Shown here: positions 11,942-22,808 of the stretch, piece after piece
Position numbering within the stretch: position 1 is the first letter of the stretch
Layout of the letters: each line of letters opens with the position of its first letter
Assembly: GCA_031546815.1 (NCBI GenBank)
Contig: JAVBJV010000027.1
Location: forward strand, 101,915-165,914
Reading direction: 5' to 3'
DNA from: JAVBJV01 sp031546815
GTDB taxonomy: Bacteria; Pseudomonadota; Alphaproteobacteria; Acetobacterales; Acetobacteraceae
Length of the DNA: 64,000 nucleotides
Made by a program: the position numbers and the translations under genes
The notes under the pieces: generated by a model
The model's database searches: none
Told to the model about the DNA's origin: nothing
Seen by the model: only the letters and a program-made list of their open reading frames with translations

Positions 11942-11977
11942 GACAAGGCCTGCGGCATCCACCGCAGGCCCCTTGTC
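11942..11977. terminator. bidirectional terminator
   Basis: A nine-base perfect stem (GGCCTGCGG with CCGCAGGCC) around CATCCA, extended by GACAAG/CTTGTC. It lies between convergent genes ending at 11935 and 11981. Confidence 0.8.
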
Positions 11978-11980
11978 TTG

Positions 11981-12439
11981 TCAGCGATGCCCGCGGCCGC
12001 GGCCCCGGTTATCGTCCCGGCGGTCGTCACCCCGACGGTCATCGTCGTAGTAGTGACCGGGCGGGCCACCCCGATCGTAATGGCCGGGCGGCGGCCCACC
12101 GCGATGGCCCGGCGGTGTCGGGCGGCGCTGCCAGCTGCCCTGCGAATAACGCCAGCCCCGATTATCCCGATACCAGGTCGGCTCGACCCAGTTATATCCG
12201 GGGCGCGCACGCCCCCATGTGCCGTTGCGCCAGCCGTACTGACGCCCGTCCCAATGCCAGTAGCCCGGCATCCACACATAGCCCGCGCGCGGCGGAGGTG
12301 GCGGTTCGTAACGCATCGGCGGCGGGCCCGATGGCGCGATGATGATGCCGATGCTCTGCGCACTGGCTGCCCCGGCCACAAGGCCGCTTCCGGCAATGCC
12401 GGCCAATAACAGCGCAAAGCGGCGGCGTGTCGTTGTCAT
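11981..12439 (-). CDS. exported YxWxPGxW-repeat protein
   Basis: 152 residues from the ATG at 12439, which has AGGTG about 7 bases upstream; the frame also allows an ATG at 12454. A signal peptide with an Arg-rich start (TTTRRRFALLLAGIAGSG) ends near AASAQS. The mature part has the motifs GYVWMPGYWHWDGRQYGW and YNWVEPTW, typical of small periplasmic YxWxPGxW/BcpO-related proteins, followed by an Arg/Asp/Gly/Pro-rich tail. Such proteins are common in proteobacterial envelopes and have no defined activity. Confidence 0.72.
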   Translation of the reverse strand: MTTTRRRFALLLAGIAGSGLVAGAASAQSIGIIIAPSGPPPMRYEPPPPPRAGYVWMPGYWHWDGRQYGWRNGTWGRARPGYNWVEPTWYRDNRGWRYSQGSWQRRPTPPGHRGGPPPGHYDRGGPPGHYYDDDRRGDDRRDDNRGRGRGHR

Positions 12440-12576
12440 GTCACCTGTCTCCATATGCGGTGGATCATGAAAAATCCTATGCGCGGATTACGCTAATACA
12501 AGGGCAGAATTGTAACAGCGCGCAACACCAATCCTTACCTGTTTCCCCGAAACCAGAATTGCTCTAAGCCGCCCGG

Positions 12577-14124
12577 ATGCTTCGTGGAATTCTTACTGTC
12601 GGCGGCTGGACGATGGTCAGTCGCGTTCTTGGCTTCGCGCGCGACATGTTCATCGCCGCCATTCTGGGCACCGGCCCGGTCGCGGATGCGTTCTTCGTCG
12701 CGCTGAAACTGCCCAACCTGTTCCGCCGCCTGTTCGGAGAAGGTGCGTTCAACGCCGCCTTCGTCCCCACCTTCGCGGGCACGCTGGCCGCCGAAGGGCC
12801 GGACACCGCACGCCGCATCGCCGAACAGGCGCTGGCGATGATGGCGGTGTTCCTCGGCGCGCTGACCCTGCTGGGCATTCTGCTGATGCCGCAGATCATG
12901 ACGGTGCTGGCCCCGGGGTTTTCCGCCGACCCCGCCAAATTCACCCTCGCCGTCGAGATGACGCGCATCACCTTCCCCTATCTGCTGCTGATCTGTCTGG
13001 TGGCCCTGTTGTCCGGGGTGCTGAACGGGCTGAACAAGTTCGCCATGGCTGCGGGGGCGCCGGTGCTGTTCAACGTGGTCTCCATGGCGACGCTGTGGCT
13101 GCTGACCGCGTCTGTTGCCCCGCCCGGCCACGCGCTGGCCTGGGGGGTCACGCTGTCGGGCGTGCTGCAGCTGATTCTGGTTGCCCATGCCTGTGCCGTA
13201 TCGGGCATGAAGCTGCGCATGCCGCGCCCGCGCCTGACGCCCGAGATGCGCGTGCTGCTGCGCCGCATGGCGCCGGGCATCGTGGGGGCGGGGGTCACGC
13301 AGCTCAATCTGGCGGTGGACGTGATTATCGCGTCCTTGCTGCCCGGCGGCAGCGTGTCGTTCCTGTATTACGCCGACCGCGTGAACCAGCTGCCGCTGGG
13401 GGTGATTGGCGCCGCGGTGGGCACTGCCCTGCTGCCGCTGCTGTCGCGCCAGGTCCGCGCGGGCGAGGAAGACGCATCGCGCGCCACATTGAATCAGGCG
13501 ATCGAGATTTCACTGGTGCTCACCCTGCCCGCCGCGCTGGCGCTGGCGGTGACATCAGGGCCAATCGTGGCGGCGCTGTTCGGGCGCGGCGCGTTCGGGG
13601 CTGAAGCGGTAACCGCCACCAGCGCCGCGCTGACGGTGTTCGCCATCGGGCTGCCCGCATACGTGCTGGCCAAGGCGTTCGCGCCGGGGTTCTTCGCGCG
13701 CGGCGATACCAGCACGCCGGTGAAGATCGGCATGGCGGCGGTGGCGCTGAATCTGGCGCTGAATCTGGCACTGATGTACCCGCTGGCGCATGTCGGCGTG
13801 GCGCTGGCCACCGCGCTGGCCGCCGTGTTCAACGCGGGGCTGCTGGGCTTCATCCTGTGGCGGCGCGGGCATTTTGTGCCATCCGCGCGCCTGCGCAGCC
13901 GCATCCTGCGCATGGCCGTTGCATCCGGGGCGATGGCCGCCGTGCTGTGGTTCGGGCAGGACCCGCTGTTCGACCTGCTGGGGTCGATCCGCTTTGCGCG
14001 CTGGATCGGGCTGGCGGTGCTGGTCGGGGCGGGCGGGCTGGTCTATCTGCTGGTCGGGCAGGGGATCCGCGCCTTCGACATCCGCGAAATCCTGGCGCTG
14101 GCCAAACGCCGCCGCCGCGCATAA
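12577..14124 (+). CDS. murJ: lipid II flippase MurJ (MviN)
   Basis: The protein has 515 residues, standard for the MOP-superfamily flippase that moves lipid II across the inner membrane for peptidoglycan synthesis. It starts with the conserved TVGGWTMVSRVLGFARDM and shows VADAFFVALKLPNLFRRLFGEGAFNAAFVP near residues 29-58. About 14 hydrophobic segments follow, with FAPGFFARGDTSTPVKI near 368. No clear Shine-Dalgarno site precedes the ATG. It is followed 41 bp later by trpS on the same strand, a frequent pairing in alphaproteobacteria. Confidence 0.97.
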   Translation: MLRGILTVGGWTMVSRVLGFARDMFIAAILGTGPVADAFFVALKLPNLFRRLFGEGAFNAAFVPTFAGTLAAEGPDTARRIAEQALAMMAVFLGALTLLGILLMPQIMTVLAPGFSADPAKFTLAVEMTRITFPYLLLICLVALLSGVLNGLNKFAMAAGAPVLFNVVSMATLWLLTASVAPPGHALAWGVTLSGVLQLILVAHACAVSGMKLRMPRPRLTPEMRVLLRRMAPGIVGAGVTQLNLAVDVIIASLLPGGSVSFLYYADRVNQLPLGVIGAAVGTALLPLLSRQVRAGEEDASRATLNQAIEISLVLTLPAALALAVTSGPIVAALFGRGAFGAEAVTATSAALTVFAIGLPAYVLAKAFAPGFFARGDTSTPVKIGMAAVALNLALNLALMYPLAHVGVALATALAAVFNAGLLGFILWRRGHFVPSARLRSRILRMAVASGAMAAVLWFGQDPLFDLLGSIRFARWIGLAVLVGAGGLVYLLVGQGIRAFDIREILALAKRRRRA

Positions 14125-14165
14125 ACACGAACATCATCTTTCGCGACGCAGAGTTGGAATAAGAC

Positions 14166-15173
14166 ATGACCGCAAAGCCACGCATTTTCTCGGGGATTCA
14201 GCCGTCCGGCGTGCCGACGCTCGGCAATTATCTGGGTGCGATCCGGAACTGGGTGGCGTTGCAGAACGACTATGAATGCGTGTGGTGCGTGGTCGATCTG
14301 CACGCCATCACGGCGGTCTGGCAGGACCCTGCCACGCTGCGCCAGCAGACGCGCGAAATGGCGGCCACGCTGATCGCCTGCGGTGTCGACCCCAAACAGC
14401 ACATCCTGTTTGCGCAGGGTTCGGTGCGCGCGCATGTGCAGCTTTCGTGGATCTTCAACTGCGTGGCGCGCATCGGCTGGCTGAACCGGATGACCCAGTT
14501 CAAGGACAAGGCCGGCAAGGACCGCGAGGGTGCCTCGGCCGGGCTGTATGTCTATCCCGTGCTGATGGCCGCCGATATTCTGGCATACAAGGCCACGCAC
14601 GTGCCGGTCGGCGACGACCAGCGCCAGCATCTGGAACTGGCCAACGACATCGCGCAGAAATTCAACCATGACTACGAAGTGGATTTCTTCCCGCAGGTCA
14701 ATCCGTTGATCCTGGGCCCCGCCGCCCGCGTGATGAGCCTGCGCGATGGCACCAAAAAGATGAGCAAGTCCGACCCATCGGACCAGTCGCGCATCAACCT
14801 GTCGGACGATGCCGAGACGATTGCGCTGAAGATCCGTCGCGCCAAGACCGACCCGGAACCCCTGCCCAGCGAACTGGCCGGGCTGGAAGGCCGGGCCGAG
14901 GCACGCAATCTGGTGGGTATCTACGCCGCCCTGTCCGACTCTGATGCGGCGGGCGTGCTGTCGCAGTTTGGCGGTCAGGGCTTCGGCGTGTTCAAAAACG
15001 CGCTGGCCGACCTGGTGGTGGACAAGATCGGCCCGATCGGTGCCGAGACGCAGCGTCTGCTGAAGGACACCACCGAACTGGACGCGATCCTGAAGCAGGG
15101 TGCCGAACGCGCCGCCGCCATCGCCGACCCGATCGTGGCTGAAGTGGAACGCATCGTCGGTTTTCTGCGCTAG
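14166..15173 (+). CDS. trpS: tryptophan--tRNA ligase
   Basis: The protein has 335 residues, typical of bacterial class Ic TrpRS. The HIGH-equivalent is PTLGNYLGA (residues 17-25), the KMSKS loop is [10 protein letters not shown] near residue 198, and [15 protein letters not shown] near 154 is the tryptophan-adenylate pocket. It charges tRNA-Trp in the cytoplasm. It is preceded by murJ and followed 9 bp later by a small membrane protein gene. Confidence 0.98.
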   Translation: MTAKPRIFSGIQPSGVPTLGNYLGAIRNWVALQNDYECVWCVVDLHAITAVWQDPATLRQQTREMAATLIACGVDPKQHILFAQGSVRAHVQLSWIFNCVARIGWLNRMTQFKDKAGKDREGASAGLYVYPVLMAADILAYKATHVPVGDDQRQHLELANDIAQKFNHDYEVDFFPQVNPLILGPAARVMSLRDGTKKMSKSDPSDQSRINLSDDAETIALKIRRAKTDPEPLPSELAGLEGRAEARNLVGIYAALSDSDAAGVLSQFGGQGFGVFKNALADLVVDKIGPIGAETQRLLKDTTELDAILKQGAERAAAIADPIVAEVERIVGFLR

Positions 15174-15182
15174 GATAGGGGC

Positions 15183-15803
15183 ATGCAAACCATGCCCGAA
15201 AAAAAGAACGGATTGCTGCGCCAGCTGCCCTATCTGCTGATCCCGCTGGCCATGCTGGGACTGTTTCTGGCTGCATCCCTGTCGAACCGCGAGGATGCAG
15301 CCGCCCCGGCGCGCGCCTTTGTGGCGGGGATCTACGAACACTACAGCACCGATAACGGCCCACCAAACCTGCCGGACGCGACTCTGACCACGTTAATGTC
15401 GGACGAGCTGCTGGCCTTGTGGCAGCAGGGGCAGGCCCTGTCGCAGCAGTTCAACGAACCCAACGCCACGAGCTACGACCCGTTCTGCCTGTGCCAGGAA
15501 TACTGGCAGCTGCGGGTGACCGACATCATCACCCGGATGATCGACACCACCCATGCCGAGGCCGATGTCAGCGTCGCCCTGTCATTTGGTGAGGGCGACG
15601 CGCACCCGCTTGTGTATCGTCTGGGTTACCGGCTGATCGCTACCGAAGATGGCTGGCGCGTCGACGACATCCTGGCCCCCACCAACCAGACCCCCAGCCT
15701 GCGCGCGCGTATTTCGGACGATATCGTCAGCGCGGCCGAGACCCCGCAGAGCGACGACGACGACGCGCTACCCGGGAATCAGGGCGATGACAGCCTGAAC
15801 TGA
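15183..15803 (+). CDS. membrane-anchored DUF3828-like protein
   Basis: A 206-residue protein with one N-terminal membrane segment (about residues 12-31, LPYLLIPLAMLGLFLAA) and a periplasmic domain. The domain contains FVAGIYEHYS, the Cys motif DPFCLCQ, and a C-terminal GWRVDDI. The same elements (FVRNVYSHY, DPLCMCQ, AWRIDDL) occur in the protein at 52050-52508, so the two are paralogues. The arrangement resembles DUF3828; the assignment is by motif memory. AGGGG precedes the ATG at 15183. The acidic tail is short and probably disordered. Confidence 0.65.
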   Translation: MQTMPEKKNGLLRQLPYLLIPLAMLGLFLAASLSNREDAAAPARAFVAGIYEHYSTDNGPPNLPDATLTTLMSDELLALWQQGQALSQQFNEPNATSYDPFCLCQEYWQLRVTDIITRMIDTTHAEADVSVALSFGEGDAHPLVYRLGYRLIATEDGWRVDDILAPTNQTPSLRARISDDIVSAAETPQSDDDDALPGNQGDDSLN

Positions 15804-15816
15804 AGCCTATACAGAC

Positions 15817-16497
15817 CTATTCGGTCTGCTGCTTGCTCAAAATATCCAGCAGGATAGCGCCGTTTTCTTCCAGATCGCCCACAATGGCAGCGCGCGCGGC
15901 CTCGGGGTTGTGCTGTGCCAGCGCGGACAGCAGCTTCAGGTGCGGGTGTTCTTCGGGGATGCTGCGAATCTCGACGTTGTAGCGCAGCCGGATCATCGGG
16001 CCGCATTGCAGCCACAGCGATTCGATCAGCCGTTTCAACACCGGGCGACCGGCCATGTCGGCCAGATGGAAATGGAACCGTTCGTTGGCCTGCAACACGG
16101 TGACAACATCGCCCGCCTGTTTCGCATCGGTCAGGCAGGCGTGCAGCGTGCGCAGCCGGGTGATGTCCGCATCCGTCGCGCGTTCGGCGGCCGCCATGGC
16201 GGCCTGGCCTTCCAGGTCGACGCGCAGGGCCAGAATTTCGCTGTACACGTCCGGCGTCAGCTGCGGGACATAGGCGATCCCGCGTTCGTCCAGCACCAGC
16301 CCGCCTTCGGACACCAGCCGCAGCAATGCCTCGCGCACCGGCGTCGGGCTGACGCCCAGCTCGATCGCCAGATTACGGTGCACCAGGCGTTGCCCAGGTT
16401 CTAATCGCCCGCTCATCAATGCGTGGCGCAGTTCCTGATAGGCTTTGGTGGCCAGGCTGTCCTCGCGGTCAACCGGCGCAAGAAGGGGGGCGCGCAC
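15817..16497 (-). CDS. GntR-family regulator, FCD (FadR) subgroup
   Basis: 226 residues from a GTG start. The N-terminal winged helix-turn-helix (about 15-75) has AYQELRHALMSGRLEPGQRL and the recognition segment ELGVSPTPVREALLRL. The C-terminal FCD domain (about 90-215) is all-helical, with candidate metal/effector ligands in RFHFHLADMAGRP and EEHPHLKLLSAL. FCD regulators usually sense carboxylic acids. The gene starts 6 bp after the ubiE stop, so the two may be co-transcribed. The target is unknown. Confidence 0.9.
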   Translation of the reverse strand: MRAPLLAPVDREDSLATKAYQELRHALMSGRLEPGQRLVHRNLAIELGVSPTPVREALLRLVSEGGLVLDERGIAYVPQLTPDVYSEILALRVDLEGQAAMAAAERATDADITRLRTLHACLTDAKQAGDVVTVLQANERFHFHLADMAGRPVLKRLIESLWLQCGPMIRLRYNVEIRSIPEEHPHLKLLSALAQHNPEAARAAIVGDLEENGAILLDILSKQQTE

Positions 16498-16503
16498 GCT
16501 GTT

Positions 16504-17262
16504 TCAGAGCCTCCAACCGCTGTGAATCGCCGCAATCCCGCCCGACAGGTTACGCACCGAGACGCGCGCAAATCCCGCCTTGCGCATCATGTCGGCCAAA
16601 GTTTCCTGATCCGGAAACATGCGGATGCTTTCCGCCAGATACTGGTATGACGGGCCGTCTTTGGCAACCATTTCGCCCATGCGCGGCAGAACCTGGAAGC
16701 TCCAGGCATCGTAGACCGGGTCCAGCGCCGAAATTTTCAGGCGCGAGAATTCCAGACAGAAAAACCGCCCGCCCGGCTTCAGCACGCGGCGTGCCTCGCG
16801 CAGGACGGCGTCCTTGTCGGTACAGTTGCGCAGGCCGAAGGCGATGCTCACCCGGTCGACCGATCGGTCGGGCAGCGGAATTGCCTCGGCGTCGATCACC
16901 GCGAAACGCAGATGGGACAGCAGCCCGCGTTCCGCCGCGCGGTCGCGCCCGACGCCCAGCATGGCGGGGTTGATGTCGGACAGGATGGTGGGACCACCGC
17001 CACGCTTCAGCCAGCCGAAACTGATATCACCCGTGCCGCCCGCCAGATCCAGCAGCGTATCGTTCGGGCGCGGATCCAGCGCCGCAACGAATTCGCGCTT
17101 CCATAAACGGTGGACGCCAAGCGACATCAGATCGTTCATCAGGTCGTATTTTGGCGCGACACTTTCGAAGACTTTGCGCACCATGGTGGCCTTCTCCGTC
17201 CGCGGAACGGAGGTATAGCCGAAATCGACCTGATCGGAGGTGTGAGTGTCTGTGCTGGTCAT
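16504..17262 (-). CDS. ubiE: ubiquinone/menaquinone C-methyltransferase UbiE
   Basis: 252 residues from the ATG at 17262; the open frame upstream has no similarity. A SAM-dependent methyltransferase acting on the benzoquinol ring in ubiquinone synthesis. Motif I is LLDLAGGTGDIS near residue 73. UbiE family signatures are YDLMNDLMSLGVHRLWK near 38, FGLRNCTDKDAVLREARRVLKPGG near 148-171, and the C-terminal NLSGGIAAIHSGWR. In many relatives ubiE sits beside mutM, but here it is about 30 kb from mutM. Confidence 0.95.
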   Translation of the reverse strand: MTSTDTHTSDQVDFGYTSVPRTEKATMVRKVFESVAPKYDLMNDLMSLGVHRLWKREFVAALDPRPNDTLLDLAGGTGDISFGWLKRGGGPTILSDINPAMLGVGRDRAAERGLLSHLRFAVIDAEAIPLPDRSVDRVSIAFGLRNCTDKDAVLREARRVLKPGGRFFCLEFSRLKISALDPVYDAWSFQVLPRMGEMVAKDGPSYQYLAESIRMFPDQETLADMMRKAGFARVSVRNLSGGIAAIHSGWRL

Positions 17263-17387
17263 CGAAACGCCTGATTCGGGAGTAAGGCAGGCAGCATACC
17301 GGGAAATAGGGGTTTTGCCCAATCCCTCTGACGGAAAGGCTGCCCTGTCCTGAGGGAACGGCCTCGCCCTGCCAGATAAGCCGTTAC

Positions 17388-17419
17388 GGCCGGCATCCGG
17401 GCTGCCCCGAATGCCGGCC
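17388..17419 (-). terminator. terminator after MFS transporter gene
   Basis: A 13-base stem with one mismatch (GGCCGGCATCCGG with CCGAATGCCGGCC) around a 6-base loop, immediately downstream of the minus-strand stop at 17436. There is no strong T-run, so termination is probable rather than certain. Confidence 0.6.
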
Positions 17420-17435
17420 ATCTGCAGACGAACGC

Positions 17436-18830
17436 TTACGCGCCCCCGGCCCCGGCGGGGGCTGGCACGGCTTCGATCTCGACCTCGGTCTGGCGGGATG
17501 TTTCAACCGGGATGTGCTGGGGAACCAGGGCGGAACGCTGATGGTTGATCAGCATCACCGCAATCGCCCCCAGCAGGCCCGCAAACCCGATCGCCATGAA
17601 GTTCTGCTCCAGCCCCAGGTCCAGCGAGACCAGAGTGCCGATCAGGATCGGTGCCAGAATTGCCCCCAGCCGCCCAACGCCCGACGCAAAGCCAAGGCCG
17701 GTCGAACGGATGGAAGTGGGATAGAACACGCCCGTATAGGCATAGGCCAGAATCTGCGTGCCCAGCGTCGAAGCGCCGACGATGAAGACGATCACGAACA
17801 GCAGTTCGGTCGACTTGGTATACCCCATCAACGTCAGCGACAGCGCGCCCATCGCATAGAAGCCGACCAGCACATATTTGATGTTGAACCTGTCGCCCAG
17901 CCAGCCCCCCATCACCGCGCCAAGGATCGCCCCCACATTGAACACGATGACGAAGTTCAGCGCTGATCCAAGGCTGTAACCCGCCATCGCCATCAGCTTG
18001 GTCAGCCACGCGCTGAGCGCGTACACCACGAACAGCCCCATGAAGAACGCCAGCCAGATCATCACCGTGCTGACGCCGCGGCCATCGTGAAACAGCTTGG
18101 CGATCGGCGCGCTGGTGGCGCGGGCCTCGGCCGGGATCATGAACTGTTCGTTCCCCTGCATCGGGTAATCCGGCAGCAGTTTGCCCACAGTGCGGCGCAG
18201 TTCATCGTCGCGGCCTTTTCTGATCAGGAACGGCATCGATTCAGGCATCGATTTCATAATCACCGGGATCAGCAGCACCGGCACAAGTGCGGCGAAGAAC
18301 ACCGACTGCCAGCCATAGGTTTCGATCAGCTGCTTGCCGGTCAGCGCGACCAGAATGCCGCCGATGGAATACCCCGCAAACCCCAGCGTCACCACGCGCG
18401 CACGCACCCGCACCGGCGAGAATTCCGCCATCTGCGCGGTGACAATCGGCAGCGCGCCGCCAATACCCAGACCGGCCAGAAAGCGCACGATGCTGAAGGT
18501 GACCGGATCGCGCGTCAGCCCCGCCGCCGCCGTGAATACGCTGAACAGTAAAACGCAGATCGAGATCGCCAGCCGCCGCCCCAGCTTGTCGGCCAGCGTG
18601 CCGAGGAAGATCGCGCCGAACATCATCCCGAACATGGCGGAACTTGCCATGAAGCCAGCCTTCGTGGCGTCCACCCCCATATCCGCCATGATCGCCGGCA
18701 ACGCGGCCCCCACGACGGCAAGGTCGTACCCGTCGAGGATGAGGATCAGCAGACACCAGAAAAGAACAAGCCCATGATGGCGATTGAATTTTGCGTCGTC
18801 GACCAGCTTGTGTACGTCGATTCGATGCAT
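17436..18830 (-). CDS. MFS transporter, aromatic acid:H+ symporter type
   Basis: 464 residues from the ATG at 18830, preceded by a GGGGGG purine tract; a longer frame starts at 18899. Twelve membrane helices are expected. The AAHS (PcaK/BenK) signature LDGYDLAVVGAALPAI lies in helix 1 with the Asp typical of the family. The loop 2-3 motif GTLADKLGRR and the loop 8-9 counterpart GGWLGDRFNIK are present, plus RFLAGLGIGGALP in helix 4. Family knowledge suggests uptake of an aromatic or related carboxylate by proton symport. No aromatic catabolic genes lie alongside; the next genes are for isovaleryl-CoA breakdown, so the substrate remains open. Confidence 0.88.
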   Translation of the reverse strand: MHRIDVHKLVDDAKFNRHHGLVLFWCLLILILDGYDLAVVGAALPAIMADMGVDATKAGFMASSAMFGMMFGAIFLGTLADKLGRRLAISICVLLFSVFTAAAGLTRDPVTFSIVRFLAGLGIGGALPIVTAQMAEFSPVRVRARVVTLGFAGYSIGGILVALTGKQLIETYGWQSVFFAALVPVLLIPVIMKSMPESMPFLIRKGRDDELRRTVGKLLPDYPMQGNEQFMIPAEARATSAPIAKLFHDGRGVSTVMIWLAFFMGLFVVYALSAWLTKLMAMAGYSLGSALNFVIVFNVGAILGAVMGGWLGDRFNIKYVLVGFYAMGALSLTLMGYTKSTELLFVIVFIVGASTLGTQILAYAYTGVFYPTSIRSTGLGFASGVGRLGAILAPILIGTLVSLDLGLEQNFMAIGFAGLLGAIAVMLINHQRSALVPQHIPVETSRQTEVEIEAVPAPAGAGGA

Positions 18831-18983
18831 GGGGTCCCCCCTTTTGTTTCTTGTTTTACCGGGCCGATCTTTGCGGCCCTTCGTGTTCGCCGTGTCCATT
18901 GTTCACTGCATGGACGAACGGTCAGCTTCCCCTGCCATGCGGCAGAAAGGGTCTTCTGCCGGTGTAATTCCCGGCAGAGAATG

Positions 18984-19007
18984 GTGGCACCGGAGCATCG
19001 GTGCCAC
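18984..19007 (-). terminator. terminator at end of isovaleryl-CoA operon
   Basis: A perfect nine-base stem (GTGGCACCG with CGGTGCCAC) around GAGCAT, directly after the acyl-CoA synthetase stop at 19013 on the minus strand. A long T-run is lacking. Confidence 0.65.
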
Positions 19008-19012
19008 GCGCT

Positions 19013-20707
<1,695 letters not shown>

Positions 20708-20767
20708 ATTCCATCCCCCTTGAATTTCCTTCCAGGCGTGGCGCTGTCCGGTCGTGCCGGCTTCTGA

Positions 20768-22801
20768 TCAGGCTGCTGCCTGTTGCGCCTCCGCCGTGAA
20801 GGTAACGAGCTCCGTTCCTTCCTCGACCATGTCATCCACCGCGTGGCGCACCAATGCGATGGTGCCGTCCAGCGGCGCGCGGAGTGTGATCTCCATCTTC
20901 ATCGCCTCAATCACCACCAGCGGCGCGTTCTTTTCGACCACGTCGCCCGGCTGCACCAGAACGCGCGTCACGCGGCCCGGAACCGGGGCGGTCACGCGGT
21001 CGCTGCCGGCGGTTTCGGTCTGCGGCGGGGCCAGCGGGTCCACCTGCACCAGCATATGGTTCTGCCCAGCCAGAATAACCGTCAGTTCCGTCCCCCGGCG
21101 CACCACCTTCAACCGTCGCGAAACACCGTCGAGCAGCAACAGTGGCCCGGCCTCGTCGCCGATCAGCTTCGCGTTGACGGGGCCATTCGGCAGATCGAGG
21201 CGGAAGCTGCCATCGGGCAGCGGGTGCGTGCGCAGCATCACCGGCGCGGAATCGCCGCGCAGGAAATGCAGATCCTGATACCCATCACCATTCATCCGCC
21301 ACGCATCGACCGCCGCCCAGACCGACCACGGATCGCCGGTGGTGCGCGCCTGCGCCTCGATCGCCAGACGCTGGTCGCGCATGGTGGTGAGCGCGGCAGC
21401 AGCCCAGACCGCGGCCTCGACATCCGCCGCTTCGGCGGGTGGTGTTGCAGGCAGCAGGTCGTCTGCATGGCGCGCGATGAAACCGGTGTCGAACGCGGCA
21501 TCGGCAAACGCCTGATGATTGGCAATGCTGCGCAACAGACCCAGATTGGTCGTCACGCCGACCACTTCGTATTCAGCCAGCGCGGCAGCCAACTGGCGCA
21601 CTGCGGCCTGCCGGTCCTCACCCCAGACGATCAGCTTGGCGATCATCGGGTCGTAGTTCGGCGTGATCTGATCGCCCTGCACAACGCCGGTATCGACGCG
21701 CACGCGCCCCGGAACTTCGCGCGGCTGACGCAGATGCGTCAGCGTGCCGACGGCGGGCATGAAGTCGCGCGCCGGATCCTCGGCATAGACGCGTGCCTCG
21801 ATCGCGTGGCCGCGCAGGCCGAGGCGATCTTCGGGCACCGGCAATGCTTCGCCCGCTGCCACGCGCAACTGCCATTCCACCAGATCCAGCCCGGTGACCA
21901 TTTCCGTCACCGGATGTTCGACCTGCAGACGGGTGTTCATTTCCATGAAGAAGAACGCATCACCCTCGGCAATGAATTCCACCGTGCCCGCGCCGACATA
22001 GCCAACCGCGCGCGCAGCCGCGACGGCGGCCTCGCCCATCGCGCGCCGCCGGTCAGGGTCCATCCCCGGTGCGGGTGCTTCTTCAAGCACCTTCTGATGG
22101 CGACGCTGAATCGAACAGTCGCGTTCGAACAGCGACACCGTGTTGCCGTGCGTGTCGGAAAAAACCTGGATCTCGATGTGACGCGGGCGGGTCAGGTATT
22201 TCTCGACCAGCAGACGACCATCACCGAACGATGCCAGTGCCTCGCGCCGCGCACCTTCGATGGCGTCCTCGATATCGCTGGCCGATTCAACGACGCGCAT
22301 CCCCTTGCCGCCGCCACCGGCCGAGGCCTTGATCAGCACCGGATAACCGATCCGCGTTGCTGCATCCTTCAGCACCGCCATGTCCTGTGCATCGCCGTGA
22401 TATCCGGGCACCAGCGGCACGCCGGAACGCTCCATCAGCGTCTTCGATTCGGCCTTCGATCCCATGGCGCGGATTGCGCCCTCGGGCGGGCCGATGAACA
22501 CGATGCCCGCCTTGGCGCAGGCAGCGGCGAAGTCGGCGTTCTCGGACAGGAAGCCGTAACCGGGATGCACTGCCTCGGCCCCCGAACGGCGTGCAACGTC
22601 GAGGATTTTTTCCGCCACCAGATAGCTCTGGCGCGCGGGGGCGGGGCCGATCGGCCATGCCTCGTCCGCCATGCGCACGTGGCGCGCATTGGCATCTGCG
22701 TCCGAGTAAACGGCGACGGTGACAATGCCCAACCGGCGGGCAGTGGCGATGACACGGCAGGCAATTTCGCCGCGATTGGCGATCAGGATTTTACGAAACA
22801 T
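20768..22801 (-). CDS. liuD: methylcrotonyl-CoA carboxylase, biotin-containing alpha subunit
   Basis: 677 residues from the ATG at 22801, 7 bp after the beta subunit stop. Biotin carboxylase domain: FRKILIANRGEIACRV at the start, the ATP-grasp loop SAGGGGKGMR near residues 160-170, and EMNTRLQVEHPVTEM near 285. A middle BT-type region is followed by a biotinyl domain with EAMKM at 632-636, Lys635 being the biotin site. It carboxylates biotin and passes CO2 to the beta subunit. Pairing with an MCC-type beta subunit and isovaleryl-CoA dehydrogenase favours 3-methylcrotonyl-CoA over propionyl-, acetyl- or geranyl-CoA. Confidence 0.93.
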   Translation of the reverse strand: MFRKILIANRGEIACRVIATARRLGIVTVAVYSDADANARHVRMADEAWPIGPAPARQSYLVAEKILDVARRSGAEAVHPGYGFLSENADFAAACAKAGIVFIGPPEGAIRAMGSKAESKTLMERSGVPLVPGYHGDAQDMAVLKDAATRIGYPVLIKASAGGGGKGMRVVESASDIEDAIEGARREALASFGDGRLLVEKYLTRPRHIEIQVFSDTHGNTVSLFERDCSIQRRHQKVLEEAPAPGMDPDRRRAMGEAAVAAARAVGYVGAGTVEFIAEGDAFFFMEMNTRLQVEHPVTEMVTGLDLVEWQLRVAAGEALPVPEDRLGLRGHAIEARVYAEDPARDFMPAVGTLTHLRQPREVPGRVRVDTGVVQGDQITPNYDPMIAKLIVWGEDRQAAVRQLAAALAEYEVVGVTTNLGLLRSIANHQAFADAAFDTGFIARHADDLLPATPPAEAADVEAAVWAAAALTTMRDQRLAIEAQARTTGDPWSVWAAVDAWRMNGDGYQDLHFLRGDSAPVMLRTHPLPDGSFRLDLPNGPVNAKLIGDEAGPLLLLDGVSRRLKVVRRGTELTVILAGQNHMLVQVDPLAPPQTETAGSDRVTAPVPGRVTRVLVQPGDVVEKNAPLVVIEAMKMEITLRAPLDGTIALVRHAVDDMVEEGTELVTFTAEAQQAAA

Positions 22802-22808
22802 TTTGCCC

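Noticed and set aside
15812..15828. CAGACC/GGTCTG hairpin at the GntR gene end
   Set aside because: Only six pairs, overlaps the stop codon, and no T-run follows.
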